A stretch of 64,000 bases of DNA, from the NCBI RefSeq assembly GCF_003570705.1, contig NZ_QWVT01000014.1, positions 20,595-84,594 of the forward strand, given 5' to 3'. The notes beneath the pieces were generated by a model. That model had not been told where the DNA came from and did not search any database. It worked only from the letters and a program-made list of their open reading frames with translations. This DNA is from Mesobacillus zeae (GTDB lineage Bacteria > Bacillota > Bacilli > Bacillales > Cytobacillaceae). Position 1 is the stretch's first letter; each line of letters starts with the position of its first letter. This document shows positions 28,144 through 37,435 of the stretch, in pieces. The position numbers and the translations under genes were made by a program.

Positions 28144-28983
28144 ATGGCAAAGCAGCTTGTTGCTTTAGAAAATGTAACCTATCAATATGATGACCAAACA
28201 TCCCCTGCTTTAAAGAAAATCAGCCTTGAAGTATTTGAAGGCGAGTGGCTTGCGATTGTAGGACATAATGGTTCAGGCAAGTCAACGCTTGCCAAAATCC
28301 TGAATGGACTTCAGTTTCCGCAAGAGGGAAATGTTTCTGTATGCGGGCACAGCCTGAGCGAGGAGACAGTCTGGGACATCCGGAAGCAAATCGGGATGGT
28401 ATTCCAAAACCCTGATAACCAATTTGTCGGGACTACTGTACAGGATGATGTGGCTTTTGGTCTGGAAAACGCCGGAGTACCACAGGAAGCCATGAAAACG
28501 CGGGTTAAGGATGCGCTTCACAAAGTGAAAATGGATAGCTTTCTCGATCAAGAGCCGCACCATCTTTCAGGCGGGCAGAAGCAGCGGGTTGCCATCGCGG
28601 GTATCCTGGCATTACGGCCGTCAATCATTATCCTTGATGAAGCGACCTCCATGCTTGATCCCCGTGGCAGGGAAGAGGTCATCGGAACGGTCAAGGAATT
28701 AAAGCAGCAGGATAGAATTACGGTCATTTCGATTACACATGATCTCGAGGAAGCGGCCAAAGCAGATCGGATCATTGTCATGAATCAAGGCCAAATTCAC
28801 CGTCAGGGAAGCCCAGAAGAAATTTTTCAGATGGATGAAGAATTGATAGGTCTGGGGCTCGATATACCATTCCCGGTTAAACTGGGCAAAATGCTGCGTG
28901 AAACGGGAATTCCCCTCACAAAGCAGTTTTTAAGTGAAGAAGAGTTGGTGGCAGAGCTATGGACATCTCACTACAAAATATAG
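28144..28983 (+). CDS. ecfA1: ECF transporter ATPase A1
   Basis: One of the two ABC ATPases that energise energy-coupling-factor vitamin transporters with interchangeable substrate-binding S components. From ATG 28144 it is 279 aa. Walker A GHNGSGKST, Q-loop FQNPDNQFVG, signature LSGGQKQR and Walker B IIILDEATS are intact. A GTG at 28120 would add 8 residues that do not fit the family. A possible promoter (AAGACA 28061, TATGAT 28084) lies upstream. It overlaps ecfA2 by 25 bp. Confidence 0.95.
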   Translation: MAKQLVALENVTYQYDDQTSPALKKISLEVFEGEWLAIVGHNGSGKSTLAKILNGLQFPQEGNVSVCGHSLSEETVWDIRKQIGMVFQNPDNQFVGTTVQDDVAFGLENAGVPQEAMKTRVKDALHKVKMDSFLDQEPHHLSGGQKQRVAIAGILALRPSIIILDEATSMLDPRGREEVIGTVKELKQQDRITVISITHDLEEAAKADRIIVMNQGQIHRQGSPEEIFQMDEELIGLGLDIPFPVKLGKMLRETGIPLTKQFLSEEELVAELWTSHYKI

Positions 28984-29828
28984 AATACCGTTATCAGGCC
29001 GATACGCCATTTGAGCGCCTGGCTCTTTCGGATGTTTCCCTTGATATCCCTTCAGGCTCCTATATAGCCATTATTGGCCATACGGGATCGGGGAAATCAA
29101 CAGTTCTTCAGCATCTTAACGCATTGCTGAAACCCACTAAAGGGACCGTCCTGATTGGCAGCAGGGAGATAAGGGCAGGCAGGAAAGAGAAGAATCTGAA
29201 AGCGGTCAGGGAAAAGGTAGGCATCGTGTTTCAGTTTCCTGAGCACCAGCTTTTTGAAGAAACAGTAGAAAAGGATATTTGTTTTGGCCCGATGAACTTC
29301 GGAGTTTCTGAAACAGAAGCAAAAAGGCGGGCTTCTGTTGCGATTGAGCAGGTTGGATTGACTAAGGATATCCTTGAAAAGTCTCCTTTTGATCTGTCGG
29401 GTGGACAGATGCGCCGAGTGGCGATTGCAGGAGTCCTTGCGATGGAACCGCAGGTCATCGTCCTGGACGAGCCTACTGCAGGACTTGACCCGCGCGGGCG
29501 CAAAGAAATTATGGACTTGTTTTACCAGCTCCATCAAGACAAAAACCTGTCGACGGTCCTTGTTACCCATAGCATGGAAGACGCCGCTGCTTACGCGGAT
29601 GAGATCATTATCATGCATCAAGGCTCAGTCTTCGAAAAGGGAACCCCGTCGGAGATCTTTTCAGCGCCGCAAGCCCTGATCGATATGGGGCTTGATGTAC
29701 CGGAAGTGGTCCGTTTCCAGCTGAAGCTTGAACAGGCTTTCGGCAGGAAAATGGGCAAGGTGTGTTTGACGGCTGAGGAACTCACGGACGTTGTTGCAAG
29801 CTTCTTGAAGGGAGGAAACCCTTCATGA
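28959..29828 (+). CDS. ecfA2: ECF transporter ATPase A2
   Basis: Second ATPase of the ECF module, 289 aa. Walker A GHTGSGKST, Q-loop FQFPEHQLFEETV, signature LSGGQMRR and Walker B VIVLDEPTAGLDPRG are intact. The start lies within ecfA1 and the end overlaps ecfT by 4 bases, so the three genes are translationally coupled. Confidence 0.95.
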   Translation: MDISLQNIEYRYQADTPFERLALSDVSLDIPSGSYIAIIGHTGSGKSTVLQHLNALLKPTKGTVLIGSREIRAGRKEKNLKAVREKVGIVFQFPEHQLFEETVEKDICFGPMNFGVSETEAKRRASVAIEQVGLTKDILEKSPFDLSGGQMRRVAIAGVLAMEPQVIVLDEPTAGLDPRGRKEIMDLFYQLHQDKNLSTVLVTHSMEDAAAYADEIIIMHQGSVFEKGTPSEIFSAPQALIDMGLDVPEVVRFQLKLEQAFGRKMGKVCLTAEELTDVVASFLKGGNPS

Positions 29829-30622
29829 TGGAGAAAGTTTTGTTCGGCCGTTATGTGCCAGCGGACTCCCTCCTTCACAGGATGGATCCGCGTTCAAAGC
29901 TCATTATTATCTTTTTGTATGTCTGCATTGTTTTTTTGGCAAACAATCCTTGGACTTATCTTATATTAGCAGCTTATACAATCTTGATGGCGGGACTGTC
30001 AAAAATCGCTCCGAGGTTTTTGATCGCCGGCCTGAAGCCTGTTTTGTGGCTCGTGCTCTTTACGTTATTGCTGCACTTGTTCTTTACAAAAGGAGGCGAG
30101 CCAGTCGTACAGCTTGGTAGCTTTGCCATATACGAAGAAGGAATCAGACAGGGGATTTTCATTTCCCTAAGGTTCCTGCTGCTGATTGTGGTGACTTCCC
30201 TGCTGACATTGACGACCACGCCTATAGAAATAACGGATGGTCTTGAGAGCCTTTTGGGACCGTTGAAAAAAGTCAACTTCCCGGTCCATGAGCTTGCATT
30301 GATGATGTCCATTTCCCTTCGGTTCATTCCTACCCTCATGCAGGAGACGGATAAAATCATGAAGGCACAAATGGCGAGGGGTGTCGAGTACACAAGCGGC
30401 CCAATTAAGGACCGTCTTAAGGCGATTGTCCCCCTTTTAATCCCGCTGTTTATCAGTTCGTTCAAACGGGCTGAGGAACTGGCCATTGCCATGGAGGCGC
30501 GCGGTTACAGGGGCGGAGTAGGCAGGACGAAGTACAGACAGCTTAACTGGACGTTCGCAGATACAGGAATGATCCTTCTTCTTGCAGCCGTAACACTTTT
30601 ATTGATTGTATTCAGAGGATGA
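29825..30622 (+). CDS. ecfT: ECF transporter membrane component T
   Basis: Membrane coupling subunit of the ECF transporter, 265 aa, with several hydrophobic segments and the two Ala-Arg-Gly coupling motifs that contact the ATPases (MARGVEY and MEARGYRGG). It starts [20 protein letters not shown] behind GGGAGG. Overlaps truA by 4 bases. Confidence 0.95.
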   Translation: MMEKVLFGRYVPADSLLHRMDPRSKLIIIFLYVCIVFLANNPWTYLILAAYTILMAGLSKIAPRFLIAGLKPVLWLVLFTLLLHLFFTKGGEPVVQLGSFAIYEEGIRQGIFISLRFLLLIVVTSLLTLTTTPIEITDGLESLLGPLKKVNFPVHELALMMSISLRFIPTLMQETDKIMKAQMARGVEYTSGPIKDRLKAIVPLLIPLFISSFKRAEELAIAMEARGYRGGVGRTKYRQLNWTFADTGMILLLAAVTLLLIVFRG

Positions 30623-31368
30623 TGGTGATGACAAACCGGATCAAATGCATCGTTTCTTATGACGGGACTGGGTTTTCAGGCTATCAGGTACAGCCTGAGA
30701 AGAGAACTGTTCAGAGAGAATTGGAAGCGGCACTGGGGAAAATCCATAAGGGCCTGGAAATGCGTGTGAGCGCATCAGGGCGTACAGATGCGGGTGTGCA
30801 TGCGAGAGGGCAGGTCATACATTTCGATACACCGCTTATGCTACCTGAGGACCGATGGACGATTGCGCTTAATTCGCTTTTGCCAGCTGATATTTCCGTT
30901 CTCCATTCGGAAATCGCCCCGGGAAACTTCCATGCCCGTTTTGATGCAAAAGGAAAAGAGTATCGCTATTTTATCTACCGTTCCAGGCAACGGGATCCTT
31001 TCAGAAGGAATTATGCCTATCAATACCCTTATCCACTGGATATTCAGAGGATAAGGGAGTCATTTCCTTACTTAATCGGCACGCATAACTTCACGAGTTT
31101 TTGTTCGGCAAAGACGGAAGTGGAGGATAGGGTGAGGACGCTGGAAGAGATTCAGCTGCTGGAAGTAGAAGGCGGTCTCGTTTTTCGGTTCAGGGGGAAT
31201 GGCTTTTTATATAATATGGTGCGGATACTGACTGGAACCCTTTTGGAGATTGGATCTGGTGACCGCAATCCAGACGAGCTTCCTGGGATACTGAAAAAAA
31301 AGGATCGATCGGCCGCGGGCAAAACTGCTCCTGGACATGGGTTGTATTTATGGGAAGTATTCTACTAG
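30619..31368 (+). CDS. truA: tRNA pseudouridine(38-40) synthase
   Basis: TruA isomerises uridines 38-40 of tRNA anticodon arms. 249 aa from ATG 30619; an ATG at 30628 is an equally plausible start, given the CAGAGG site. The catalytic aspartate lies in [18 protein letters not shown], and [18 protein letters not shown] and the [12 protein letters not shown] tail are typical. Final gene of the ecf-truA operon. Confidence 0.95.
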   Translation: MMVMTNRIKCIVSYDGTGFSGYQVQPEKRTVQRELEAALGKIHKGLEMRVSASGRTDAGVHARGQVIHFDTPLMLPEDRWTIALNSLLPADISVLHSEIAPGNFHARFDAKGKEYRYFIYRSRQRDPFRRNYAYQYPYPLDIQRIRESFPYLIGTHNFTSFCSAKTEVEDRVRTLEEIQLLEVEGGLVFRFRGNGFLYNMVRILTGTLLEIGSGDRNPDELPGILKKKDRSAAGKTAPGHGLYLWEVFY

Positions 31369-31405
31369 CACACAGGAAAAAAGTTTATGACAACTAATCC
31401 TGGTG

Positions 31406-31434
31406 TTGACAATATGGCGTTAAGGATATATCAT
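31406..31434 (+). promoter_or_regulatory. rplM-rpsI promoter
   Basis: TTGACA (31406-31411), 17 bases, TATCAT (31429-31434), about 110 bases before the rplM start. Confidence 0.7.
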
Positions 31435-31454
31435 ATCATATGTATGTATTTTAA

Positions 31455-31486
31455 ACCCACGATAAGCCCCGGAAGTCTTATCTGTG
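31455..31486 (+). promoter_or_regulatory. L13-type leader hairpin
   Basis: In the rplM 5' leader, CACGATAAG pairs with CTTATC-GTG (one bulged T) around a 10-base loop. Bacillus rplM operons are known to carry an L13 leader; the position fits, but I cannot run a covariance search. Confidence 0.5.
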
Positions 31487-31542
31487 TAAAATATATCGAC
31501 CGTAATGAAAATTGGATTTTTTAATTAACAGGAGGGACACTC

Positions 31543-31980
31543 ATGCGTTCAACGTTTATGGCAAATGCCAAGAATATCGAGCGTAAATGGTATGTTGTTG
31601 ATGCAGAAGGCCAAACTCTTGGCCGTCTTGCAAGCGAAGTTGCATCCATTCTACGCGGTAAACATAAGCCGACTTTCACTCCACATGTAGATACTGGAGA
31701 TCACGTAATCATCATCAATGCTTCTAAAATTCATTTAACTGGTAAAAAGTTAACTGACAAAATCTACTACCGTCACACAATGCATCCAGGCGGATTGAAG
31801 CAAAGAACAGCGCTAGAAATGCGCACAAACTACCCTGAAAAAATGCTTGAGCTTGCTATCAAAGGCATGCTTCCAAAGAACTCCCTTGGACGTCAAATCT
31901 ACAAAAAACTGAATGTATATGCTGGAAACGAGCATCCACATCAGGCACAACAACCTGAAGTTTACGAACTTCGCGGATAA
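31543..31980 (+). CDS. rplM: 50S ribosomal protein L13
   Basis: L13, 145 aa, is an early 50S assembly protein. Starts [20 protein letters not shown] and contains [26 protein letters not shown] precedes the ATG. Co-transcribed with rpsI 20 bp downstream. Confidence 0.97.
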   Translation: MRSTFMANAKNIERKWYVVDAEGQTLGRLASEVASILRGKHKPTFTPHVDTGDHVIIINASKIHLTGKKLTDKIYYRHTMHPGGLKQRTALEMRTNYPEKMLELAIKGMLPKNSLGRQIYKKLNVYAGNEHPHQAQQPEVYELRG

Positions 31981-32000
31981 TTATTAAGGAGGTAATTAAC

Positions 32001-32393
32001 TTGGCACAGGTTCAATATATCGGTACCGGTCGTCGTAAGAGCTCCGTTGCAAGGGTTCGTCTAGTACCTGGCGACGGCAAAATCATTATCAATGGTCGTG
32101 AGATCGAAGATTATATCCCATTCGCAGCTTTGCGTGAAGTAGTTAAGCAACCGCTTGTAGCTACTGAAACTCTTGGCAGCTATGACATTCTTGTCAATGT
32201 AAACGGAGGCGGCTACACTGGCCAAGCTGGCGCAATCCGTCACGGAATCGCCCGTGCGCTTTTGCAAGTTGACCCAGAATACCGTCCATCCCTGAAGAGT
32301 GCAGGTCTCCTGACTCGTGACGCTCGTATGAAAGAACGTAAAAAATACGGTCTTAAAGGCGCTCGTCGTGCACCTCAGTTCTCAAAGCGTTAA
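32001..32393 (+). CDS. rpsI: 30S ribosomal protein S9
   Basis: S9, 130 aa, whose C-terminal tail reaches the P-site tRNA. TTG start at 32001 behind AAGGAGG. The last ~65 bp, encoding the conserved basic tail ending PQFSKR, is the integration target of the elements that follow: the same bases recur at 46858 and 55334. The tail read here was therefore probably supplied by the incoming element, and S9 stays intact. Confidence 0.97.
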   Translation: MAQVQYIGTGRRKSSVARVRLVPGDGKIIINGREIEDYIPFAALREVVKQPLVATETLGSYDILVNVNGGGYTGQAGAIRHGIARALLQVDPEYRPSLKSAGLLTRDARMKERKKYGLKGARRAPQFSKR

Positions 32394-32394
32394 T
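32329..32394 (+). repeat. att copy A (rpsI 3' end)
   Basis: First of three direct copies of the rpsI 3' end (66 bp here). Against the copy at 46858 there is a single difference (G/A in the last Arg codon). It marks the left end of element 1. Confidence 0.92.
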
Positions 32395-32416
32395 ATTGCT
32401 TAAATATCAACGTTTC

Positions 32417-32451
32417 AAACCCTTTCCCGAACTTTCGGGAGAGGGTTTTTT
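32417..32451 (+). terminator. Terminator after rpsI (att A)
   Basis: AAACCCTTTCCCGA pairs with TCGGGAGAGGGTTT, then T-run. Lies just inside element 1, so it is supplied by the element. Confidence 0.85.
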
Positions 32452-32470
32452 CATGTCCGAATTTGGAATT

Positions 32471-32490
32471 GAATACCCCTTGAATACCCC
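32471..32490. repeat. Left-end GAATACCCC repeats
   Basis: GAATACCCC occurs twice in tandem, just beyond the integrase stop codon. GAATACCCCTTGAA recurs in the same orientation at 46739-46752 near the right end, as expected for integrase arm-type sites. Confidence 0.55.
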
Positions 32491-32493
32491 ACG

Positions 32494-33672
32494 CTAAAAT
32501 TTCATGTACTTTTGGAACATCTCGGCTGTTTTCTCTTTCGCTTCATCGGTCACATGAGTGTAAATATCCATTGTGGTTTGAATATCTGTATGTCCGAGTC
32601 GAGCTTGTACATCTTTGATGGAAGCACCAGCAGCAAATAACAAACTGGCATGTGTATGCCGAAAGGCGTGAACATTTATTTGCGGCAGCTCCGGGTTCTT
32701 TTGATAGATCCGCTCCAACTTTTCATTCAAGTAAGCGAGTCGGCAATAATCCATTTCATTTTTTAACTGATTATAGACCGTAAAGACGGGCTGCTTATCA
32801 TCAGATTGAAAAGGAGCGGCAAGTTGTAACGTCAGATAGAGCTGTATTTGCTTGCTACGCCATTTCTTTAAGAGCGACAGAGTTTCATCGTCCACGCTAA
32901 CCACACGCCGAGAGGCCTTTGTTTTTGATGTCTGGAGATGCTTTTTACCGTTCAGATGAATCAATGTCTTTTTTAAGCTGATCGTCTTAAGGTGGAAGTC
33001 CACGTCCGACCAATGCAGGGCGTACAGTTCCCCCTTACGCGCTCCTGTGAAGGCGAGTAGCCGAAACATGGTATATGCCATTGTATCGTCTTGAATCGCC
33101 TTCAGGAAGCTCCTAAGCTCCTCTCGTGTGTAGTAATACTTTTTCTCTTCCAGTTCCGCATTATATTCCATTTCATGTTTTAGTTTCGGCAACGTGACAT
33201 AATCCATCGGATTGCGCTTAATAATATCCATTTTCATGGCATATCGAAAGACCAGGTTTGCTTGTATCTTATAATCATTGAAGGTTTTAAGCTCCTGGGC
33301 CCAAACGTTGATAGCTTTTTGACAATGCGAGCGGGATATGTCTTTCATTTTGTAAAGACCGAAGACTGGGAGGATTCTGCGGCTGAATTTACTCTCCATT
33401 GCATACACCGTAGTTGGCTTTACTTCTCTACGATGCTGCTTAAACCATTCCTCAAAAACTTCCTGAAAGGTCATCTGGTCATTTTGGCGGAGCCCGTGTT
33501 CATCGACTTCCACCAATATTTTAGATAGCGCAACATTTGCTTCTTTTTTTGTCTTAAAGCCCCGCCGTGTGGTCCGTTTCTTCTTTCCAGTGAGCGGGTC
33601 CTTACCGAGATACGCATTAAACATATAAGCGGTGGTTCCATCTTTCTTTGTATACTTTTTAATGTTTGCCAT
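32494..33672 (-). CDS. Tyrosine recombinase / integrase
   Basis: 392-aa site-specific integrase, read toward the left att. The N-terminal arm-binding domain (YMFNAYLGKDPLTGKKKRTT) is followed by a SAM-like core-binding domain (about residues 65-165) and the catalytic domain, with R212 (TGARKGELYALHW), H335-x-x-R338 (HAFRHTH), H361 (RLGHTD) and nucleophile Y371 (MDIYTHV). All catalytic residues are present, so it may be active. AAAGGAA precedes the ATG. Ending 79 bp from the rpsI tail, it is inferred to recognise that tail; a sister integrase survives as a fragment at 47010. Confidence 0.95.
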   Translation of the reverse strand: MANIKKYTKKDGTTAYMFNAYLGKDPLTGKKKRTTRRGFKTKKEANVALSKILVEVDEHGLRQNDQMTFQEVFEEWFKQHRREVKPTTVYAMESKFSRRILPVFGLYKMKDISRSHCQKAINVWAQELKTFNDYKIQANLVFRYAMKMDIIKRNPMDYVTLPKLKHEMEYNAELEEKKYYYTREELRSFLKAIQDDTMAYTMFRLLAFTGARKGELYALHWSDVDFHLKTISLKKTLIHLNGKKHLQTSKTKASRRVVSVDDETLSLLKKWRSKQIQLYLTLQLAAPFQSDDKQPVFTVYNQLKNEMDYCRLAYLNEKLERIYQKNPELPQINVHAFRHTHASLLFAAGASIKDVQARLGHTDIQTTMDIYTHVTDEAKEKTAEMFQKYMKF

Positions 33673-33689
33673 AATAGTTTCCTTTCCAA

Positions 33690-33705
33690 TACGCTGGCAG
33701 GCTAT
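33690..33705. repeat. 17-bp repeat beside integrase start
   Basis: ATACGCTGGCAGGCTAT begins at 33690; its exact reverse complement lies near the right end of the element (46704-46719). The 11-bp core CGCTGGCAGGC also occurs at 34707-34717. Likely recombinase or excisionase binding sites. Confidence 0.5.
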
Positions 33706-33725
33706 ATACAGGAAAGGGAATTTCT

Positions 33726-34241
33726 TTATTCAAAAATTAATTCAAGTATAGTTCTAACTTTTTTGCGTTTTTCATCTGTTAATAATCCATTCTTATAGTA
33801 CAAGTCAATCTTCATATTAAGAAGATCATGAAGGTCAAATAATCTTCTTCTTAATTCGTCATCTGATAATTCTCTAATAGTTTGTTCTCCGTATTCCGTT
33901 TTTATTTCTTCAGTGCATGGAAGATTGACATCTATATTTCTCATTTCATTTAAAAATTTTTCTTCTTTAAAAGGATTATTACCTTCATATTTTACAAGGT
34001 CATTCTCTACGTCTATATAAGAATCAGAGTAACCGGCTAAATTCATTAGATATATAGGTGAAACGTCTAACCCTATAGCAAGCTTCCTTAATAATGCAGG
34101 TTTAGGTAAATCTTTATAACCGTTTTCGATTTGAGACAAATAGGAATCAGAGTAACCAGTTCGTGCTTTTAAGTCGAGTAAAGTAATTTTTTTCTCTTTC
34201 CGTATCTCTTTGAGTTTAAGCCCGAATTCTTTCGCATCCAT
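33726..34241 (-). CDS. Xre-family repressor
   Basis: 171-aa Cro/CI-type helix-turn-helix protein. The N-terminal HTH (KKITLLDLKARTGYSDSYLS, QIENGYKDLPKPALLRKLA) is followed by a linker and a C-terminal domain of unknown fold. ATG 34241 with GAGGAG upstream is preferred to the GTG at 34256. It reads toward the integrase and is divergent from the excisionase-like gene, with palindromic AGTAA-type operators between, the usual lysogeny-control layout. Confidence 0.88.
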   Translation of the reverse strand: MDAKEFGLKLKEIRKEKKITLLDLKARTGYSDSYLSQIENGYKDLPKPALLRKLAIGLDVSPIYLMNLAGYSDSYIDVENDLVKYEGNNPFKEEKFLNEMRNIDVNLPCTEEIKTEYGEQTIRELSDDELRRRLFDLHDLLNMKIDLYYKNGLLTDEKRKKVRTILELIFE

Positions 34242-34286
34242 TAAAATTCTCCTCACCTCTTATGTTTATTATTATTATTATTACAC

Positions 34287-34306
34287 ATTTACTTTACTAA
34301 GTAAAT
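34287..34306. promoter_or_regulatory. Repressor operator 1
   Basis: Perfect palindrome ATTTACTT-TACT-AAGTAAAT, close to the start of the repressor gene. It shares the AAGTAA half-site with operator 2. Confidence 0.65.
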
Positions 34307-34323
34307 ATTTTTCTAACCAAATA

Positions 34324-34379
34324 TTGACTCTAACAAGGGGAGGGTATATACTTAAGTAAGTAAGTAAGTAATTTACTTA
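34324..34379 (+). promoter_or_regulatory. Promoter of the xis-like gene with operator 2
   Basis: TTGACT (34324), 17 bases, TATACT (34347-34352), then a short AAGT tandem run and a palindrome TAAGTAA-T-TTACTTA (34365-34379) covering the start region. Repressor bound here would block transcription of the excisionase-like gene. Confidence 0.7.
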
Positions 34380-34404
34380 TTTGGTAAAGAGGAGGACAAA
34401 GCTT

Positions 34405-34695
34405 ATGAATGGTTTCATACCGTTACAGGTCTCAGATGAGTTTAAAGGTAAATATTTTGAGTTATTTTATGAGCTTAGTAAAGAGGCTTTTGAAGCTGCT
34501 AAGAGGGATAGTGGAGCGGGGAGGTTTATGACCAAAAAACAATGTTGTGAGTTTATCGGTATTTCTTTTGGTCATTTGCAAAAATTAGAGAAGTTTGGCT
34601 TACCAGTTATTGAGTTAGAAGGAAAGGTGCTCGTTGATCGGGAGGATGTAATAAAGTTCATGAGTAAATATAAAAAAGTTGAAAACCATAATTAA
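34405..34695 (+). CDS. Excisionase-like HTH protein
   Basis: 96-aa protein whose second half (MTKKQCCEFIGISFGHLQKL...DREDVIKFM) is a MerR/HTH_17-type DNA-binding domain, as found in excisionases and small phage regulators. ATG 34405 follows GAGGAGG. Divergent from the repressor, under a strong repressible promoter; the context suggests a recombination directionality factor, but a transcription regulator is possible. Confidence 0.65.
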   Translation: MNGFIPLQVSDEFKGKYFELFYELSKEAFEAAKRDSGAGRFMTKKQCCEFIGISFGHLQKLEKFGLPVIELEGKVLVDREDVIKFMSKYKKVENHN

Positions 34696-35649
34696 AATAA
34701 TTTAATCGCTGGCAGGCGAAATTAAATTCATTCGTAAACAGTTGAATGAGTGGAGAATAAATTACAGGAAATCCGATATCCTCAAGACAAGAAAGCTGGG
34801 CATTTTACTCAGTTTTTTTATGGGTAAAAAATGGCTTTGGTCACAGAAAAAATTATTCTGATTATTATTAATTTGGATGTATTAGGTGCCTTTTCTTTGT
34901 TCCTGGTTTGGTTCCTTTTTGGAGAAAAATGTTCCTTATTGCTTCAAATGTTCCTGGTTTGAGGTTGATTCAGAAATATTTTCGATTAAATCTAGGCTAG
35001 GGTCACGCGAACAAACGATCTAGTTTGAGTGGAATTAGGTGTTTGGTTCCTTTTTACCTTAAAATGTTCCTCAAATGTCCCTGCTTTTTCACGCGAAAAG
35101 GAACGACTGAATCCATGCGTACCAAGGGTTCATTCAATTATGTTCCTTTGTTCCTTCTTCTTTTAAGTAAAGACTATATAAAAAAAGTATATATAAACAT
35201 ATCACGCATATAAAGGTTTCCCGAATAAAGTAGGAACAAAGGAACAAAAACCTTCAATTCAAGATATTCGGAGAGGGCCGCTTTCTTTTGTAGCCAGCAC
35301 CATTTGTTTGTGACTATGTCCCCTAACTAAAGGGTTCGTTGTTTCTTTGTTCAGCTTTTTCAATTTTTATGTGCCACCACTGTGTTGAATTGTTCGGTTT
35401 TACTATTAAAATTACTCAAAATGTTCAATTAAGTTATTTTGTGCAAAAAAAAGCCCTTTATCGATAAAAAAAGAAGCGACCTTATCAGGCTACTTCTTTT
35501 AAGACAAGAATCTGACAGATCATTAACAGTCCGGTTGTTTGTTGAATGCTTCTGGACTCTAAATAAGATAAGGGCGATGACAGGCTTGTTCACCCTGATT
35601 GCGAATTGAAATACAAAAAACGAGATTACCTATTTTGAGACAGTTAAAC
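34696..35649. other. Non-coding region with iteron-like TGTTCCT cluster
   Basis: No supportable gene in about 950 bp. Exact TGTTCCT occurs at 34898, 34930, 34949, 35065, 35141 and 35149, and its complement AGGAACA at 35232 and 35240; GGTTCCT at 34910 and 35045 is a variant. The last four form an inverted pair of 15-mers, TGTTCCTTTGTTCCT and AGGAACAAAGGAACA, flanking a very AT-rich stretch (about 35160-35220). This is the layout of an iteron origin, though no Rep gene is seen. Confidence 0.55.
35465..35500 (-). terminator. Terminator of the first MazE-like gene
   Basis: AAAAGAAG/CTTCTTTT stem; on the minus strand it is followed by a T-run. A homologous terminator sits at 40063-40094 downstream of the paralogue. 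Confidence 0.65.
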
Positions 35650-35934
35650 TCAAAAATATTCCTTTCCTTTTGATATACCAAAGTCATAATCCAAGTGCGG
35701 ATTCGTTTTTCCTTTTACTTGTGCTAATAAATCGTCAAGCGATGGTTTTGTCCTGACAGGTTTGATAACCATTACGTTGTCTAAGAGTTCGAGCTTAATC
35801 TGAGAACCGTTTTGAACACCTAGTTGCTTTACGATTTTGCTGGGAATACGAACTGCTAAACTATTTCCCCATTTTTGAACTGTGACCATGTGTCTTATTC
35901 CTTTTTGGTGCTGTTCTTCATCTTTAGGTGTCAT
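35650..35934 (-). CDS. AbrB/MazE-family protein, copy 1
   Basis: 94-aa SpoVT/AbrB-fold DNA-binding protein (VQKWGNSLAVRIPSKIVKQL), typical of MazE-type antitoxins. The start MTPKDEE behind GAGGTGAT is shared with the copy at 40577, so the longer start is used rather than the internal MVTVQKWG. No MazF-like toxin gene lies beside it; 180 bp of conserved non-coding DNA and a terminator follow. It could be an orphan antitoxin or a stand-alone regulator. Confidence 0.8.
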   Translation of the reverse strand: MTPKDEEQHQKGIRHMVTVQKWGNSLAVRIPSKIVKQLGVQNGSQIKLELLDNVMVIKPVRTKPSLDDLLAQVKGKTNPHLDYDFGISKGKEYF

Positions 35935-36057
35935 TGTATCACCTCATTTTTGTATCTAAACAATGCCTATATTCTATGTTTATCTATATTATAAATCATA
36001 CACTCCTCTTGAACACGTATAAAAGCCGTATGGTTTATGCAACCTTTGCCCCCCTAA

Positions 36058-36300
36058 AAGGCCGGAGTGGCAAAGGCTACGCTATATAATAATGTGACAT
36101 TACGTGAGCGAATTGAAACACTACGTCAGCAGCAGATAAAAAGCCCTTCTGTAAGGCAGGTTAGGCATAAAATGAATGAAAATAATAAAGAAGTGATTAT
36201 CGAATCATTAAAGCGTAAAGTTAAGCGATTAGAGCACGAGAACAAGGATTTGCGAGACCAATTAAAGGTAGCGTATGCAGAAGTCTACAAGAAGATATAA
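36058..36300 (+). pseudogene. Fragment of a DUF6262/TnpC-like protein
   Basis: The frame reads AGVAKATLYNNVTLRERIET followed by a basic coiled coil (NKEVIIESLKRKVKRLEHEN). This matches the C-terminal part of the small accessory protein (TnpC) of Tn554-type transposons as I recall it. An in-frame stop at 36055 cuts off the N-terminal half, so this is a remnant. A GTG at 36067 could still give 77 aa. Confidence 0.55.
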
Positions 36301-36485
36301 GCTGAGGCACCTTCCCTTTCTTGTTCAATTAAAGGGCCAGATTGTAGAAGATCATACTCATAGGTGCGCGCTACCAAGATCTCCTTTTGGGGATGAAGGT
36401 TACTAAGTAAATCAGGAAGCTCTAAATTAATTCCTAGCTTGTTCATGTTAAAATATTACTATCAAAAATAGAGGGTGAACCAGAA

Positions 36486-37406
36486 ATGACAAATTTAAAC
36501 AACCTAGAACCTGGTATTCGAAAATTAGTCACGCAGTTTATCAATAGCAGTAGTCCGTCAGCAAGCAAACAAACAATTCAGGATCGTCGGAAGGGATATC
36601 TAAGCTCAATTAATTTAGCTGGTGAAGCCTTGCCGGTATGGGATGTTTTTGAACAAACAATCGATGACTTACGGCTTCGTATATACAAGCCATTGGATCA
36701 AGGTAACCTTCCAATTATGATTTATTATCATGGAGGGTGTTTTGTTAGTGGTGACTTCGAAACTCACGATCGCCAGTTGCGACAGATAGCTAACTTGGGA
36801 GGCGCTTTAGTTATCGCTGTTGATTATCGGTTAGCTCCAGAGCATGTTTATCCAGCAGCTCATGACGATGCGGTGAAATCCGTTCATGTCGTACGCCAGC
36901 ATGCTTTATCTTGGGGAGGGAATCCAGACAACATTTCTATTGCTGGCGACAGCGCAGGTGGACATCTTGCTTTAGTAACGTGTTTACGATTAAAAAAACA
37001 AGGCCATTTGATGCCTAAACGGCAAATTCTAATTTACCCAATGCTTGATGCAAAGGCATCAAGCGATAGTTATAGAAAATTCGGTGATGATTATGTGATA
37101 ACAGCCGATGCTTTAGTAAGTGGCTTTGAGGCTTATTTATCAAATTGTCTACCTCCTGAGCACCCAGAAGCAAGTCCGTTATACTCAGACGATCTCGAAG
37201 GGCTGCCAGAGACTCACATTTTAACTGCTGAATTTGACCCTCTTGTTGATGAAGGTGAAGATTTTTATCGTCGTTTACTTAATGCAGGGGTAGAGGCACA
37301 ATGCCAACGGTACCTTGGAGTTACACATGGCTTTTTTCAGTTAGGTGGTATTAGCCTAGCAGGTAGAAAGGCAATTCAAGATGTCGCTACCATATTATCT
37401 AATTGA
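36486..37406 (+). CDS. Alpha/beta hydrolase (HSL-type esterase)
   Basis: 306-aa hydrolase of the hormone-sensitive-lipase/fold-3 family. Oxyanion-hole motif YYHGGCFVSGD, nucleophile elbow GDSAGGH, acid AEFDPLVDEG and catalytic histidine VTHGFFQ are present in order, so it should be active; the substrate is unknown. AGAGGGTGA precedes the ATG. No signal peptide, so cytoplasmic. It directly precedes the IS256 insertion. Confidence 0.9.
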   Translation: MTNLNNLEPGIRKLVTQFINSSSPSASKQTIQDRRKGYLSSINLAGEALPVWDVFEQTIDDLRLRIYKPLDQGNLPIMIYYHGGCFVSGDFETHDRQLRQIANLGGALVIAVDYRLAPEHVYPAAHDDAVKSVHVVRQHALSWGGNPDNISIAGDSAGGHLALVTCLRLKKQGHLMPKRQILIYPMLDAKASSDSYRKFGDDYVITADALVSGFEAYLSNCLPPEHPEASPLYSDDLEGLPETHILTAEFDPLVDEGEDFYRRLLNAGVEAQCQRYLGVTHGFFQLGGISLAGRKAIQDVATILSN

Positions 37407-37435
37407 GATTATAAAAAGATTTTATTAGGTGGCGG

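Noticed and set aside
34353..34379. AAGT tandem run as a microsatellite or CRISPR-like array
   Set aside because: Too short; it is part of the palindromic operator region.
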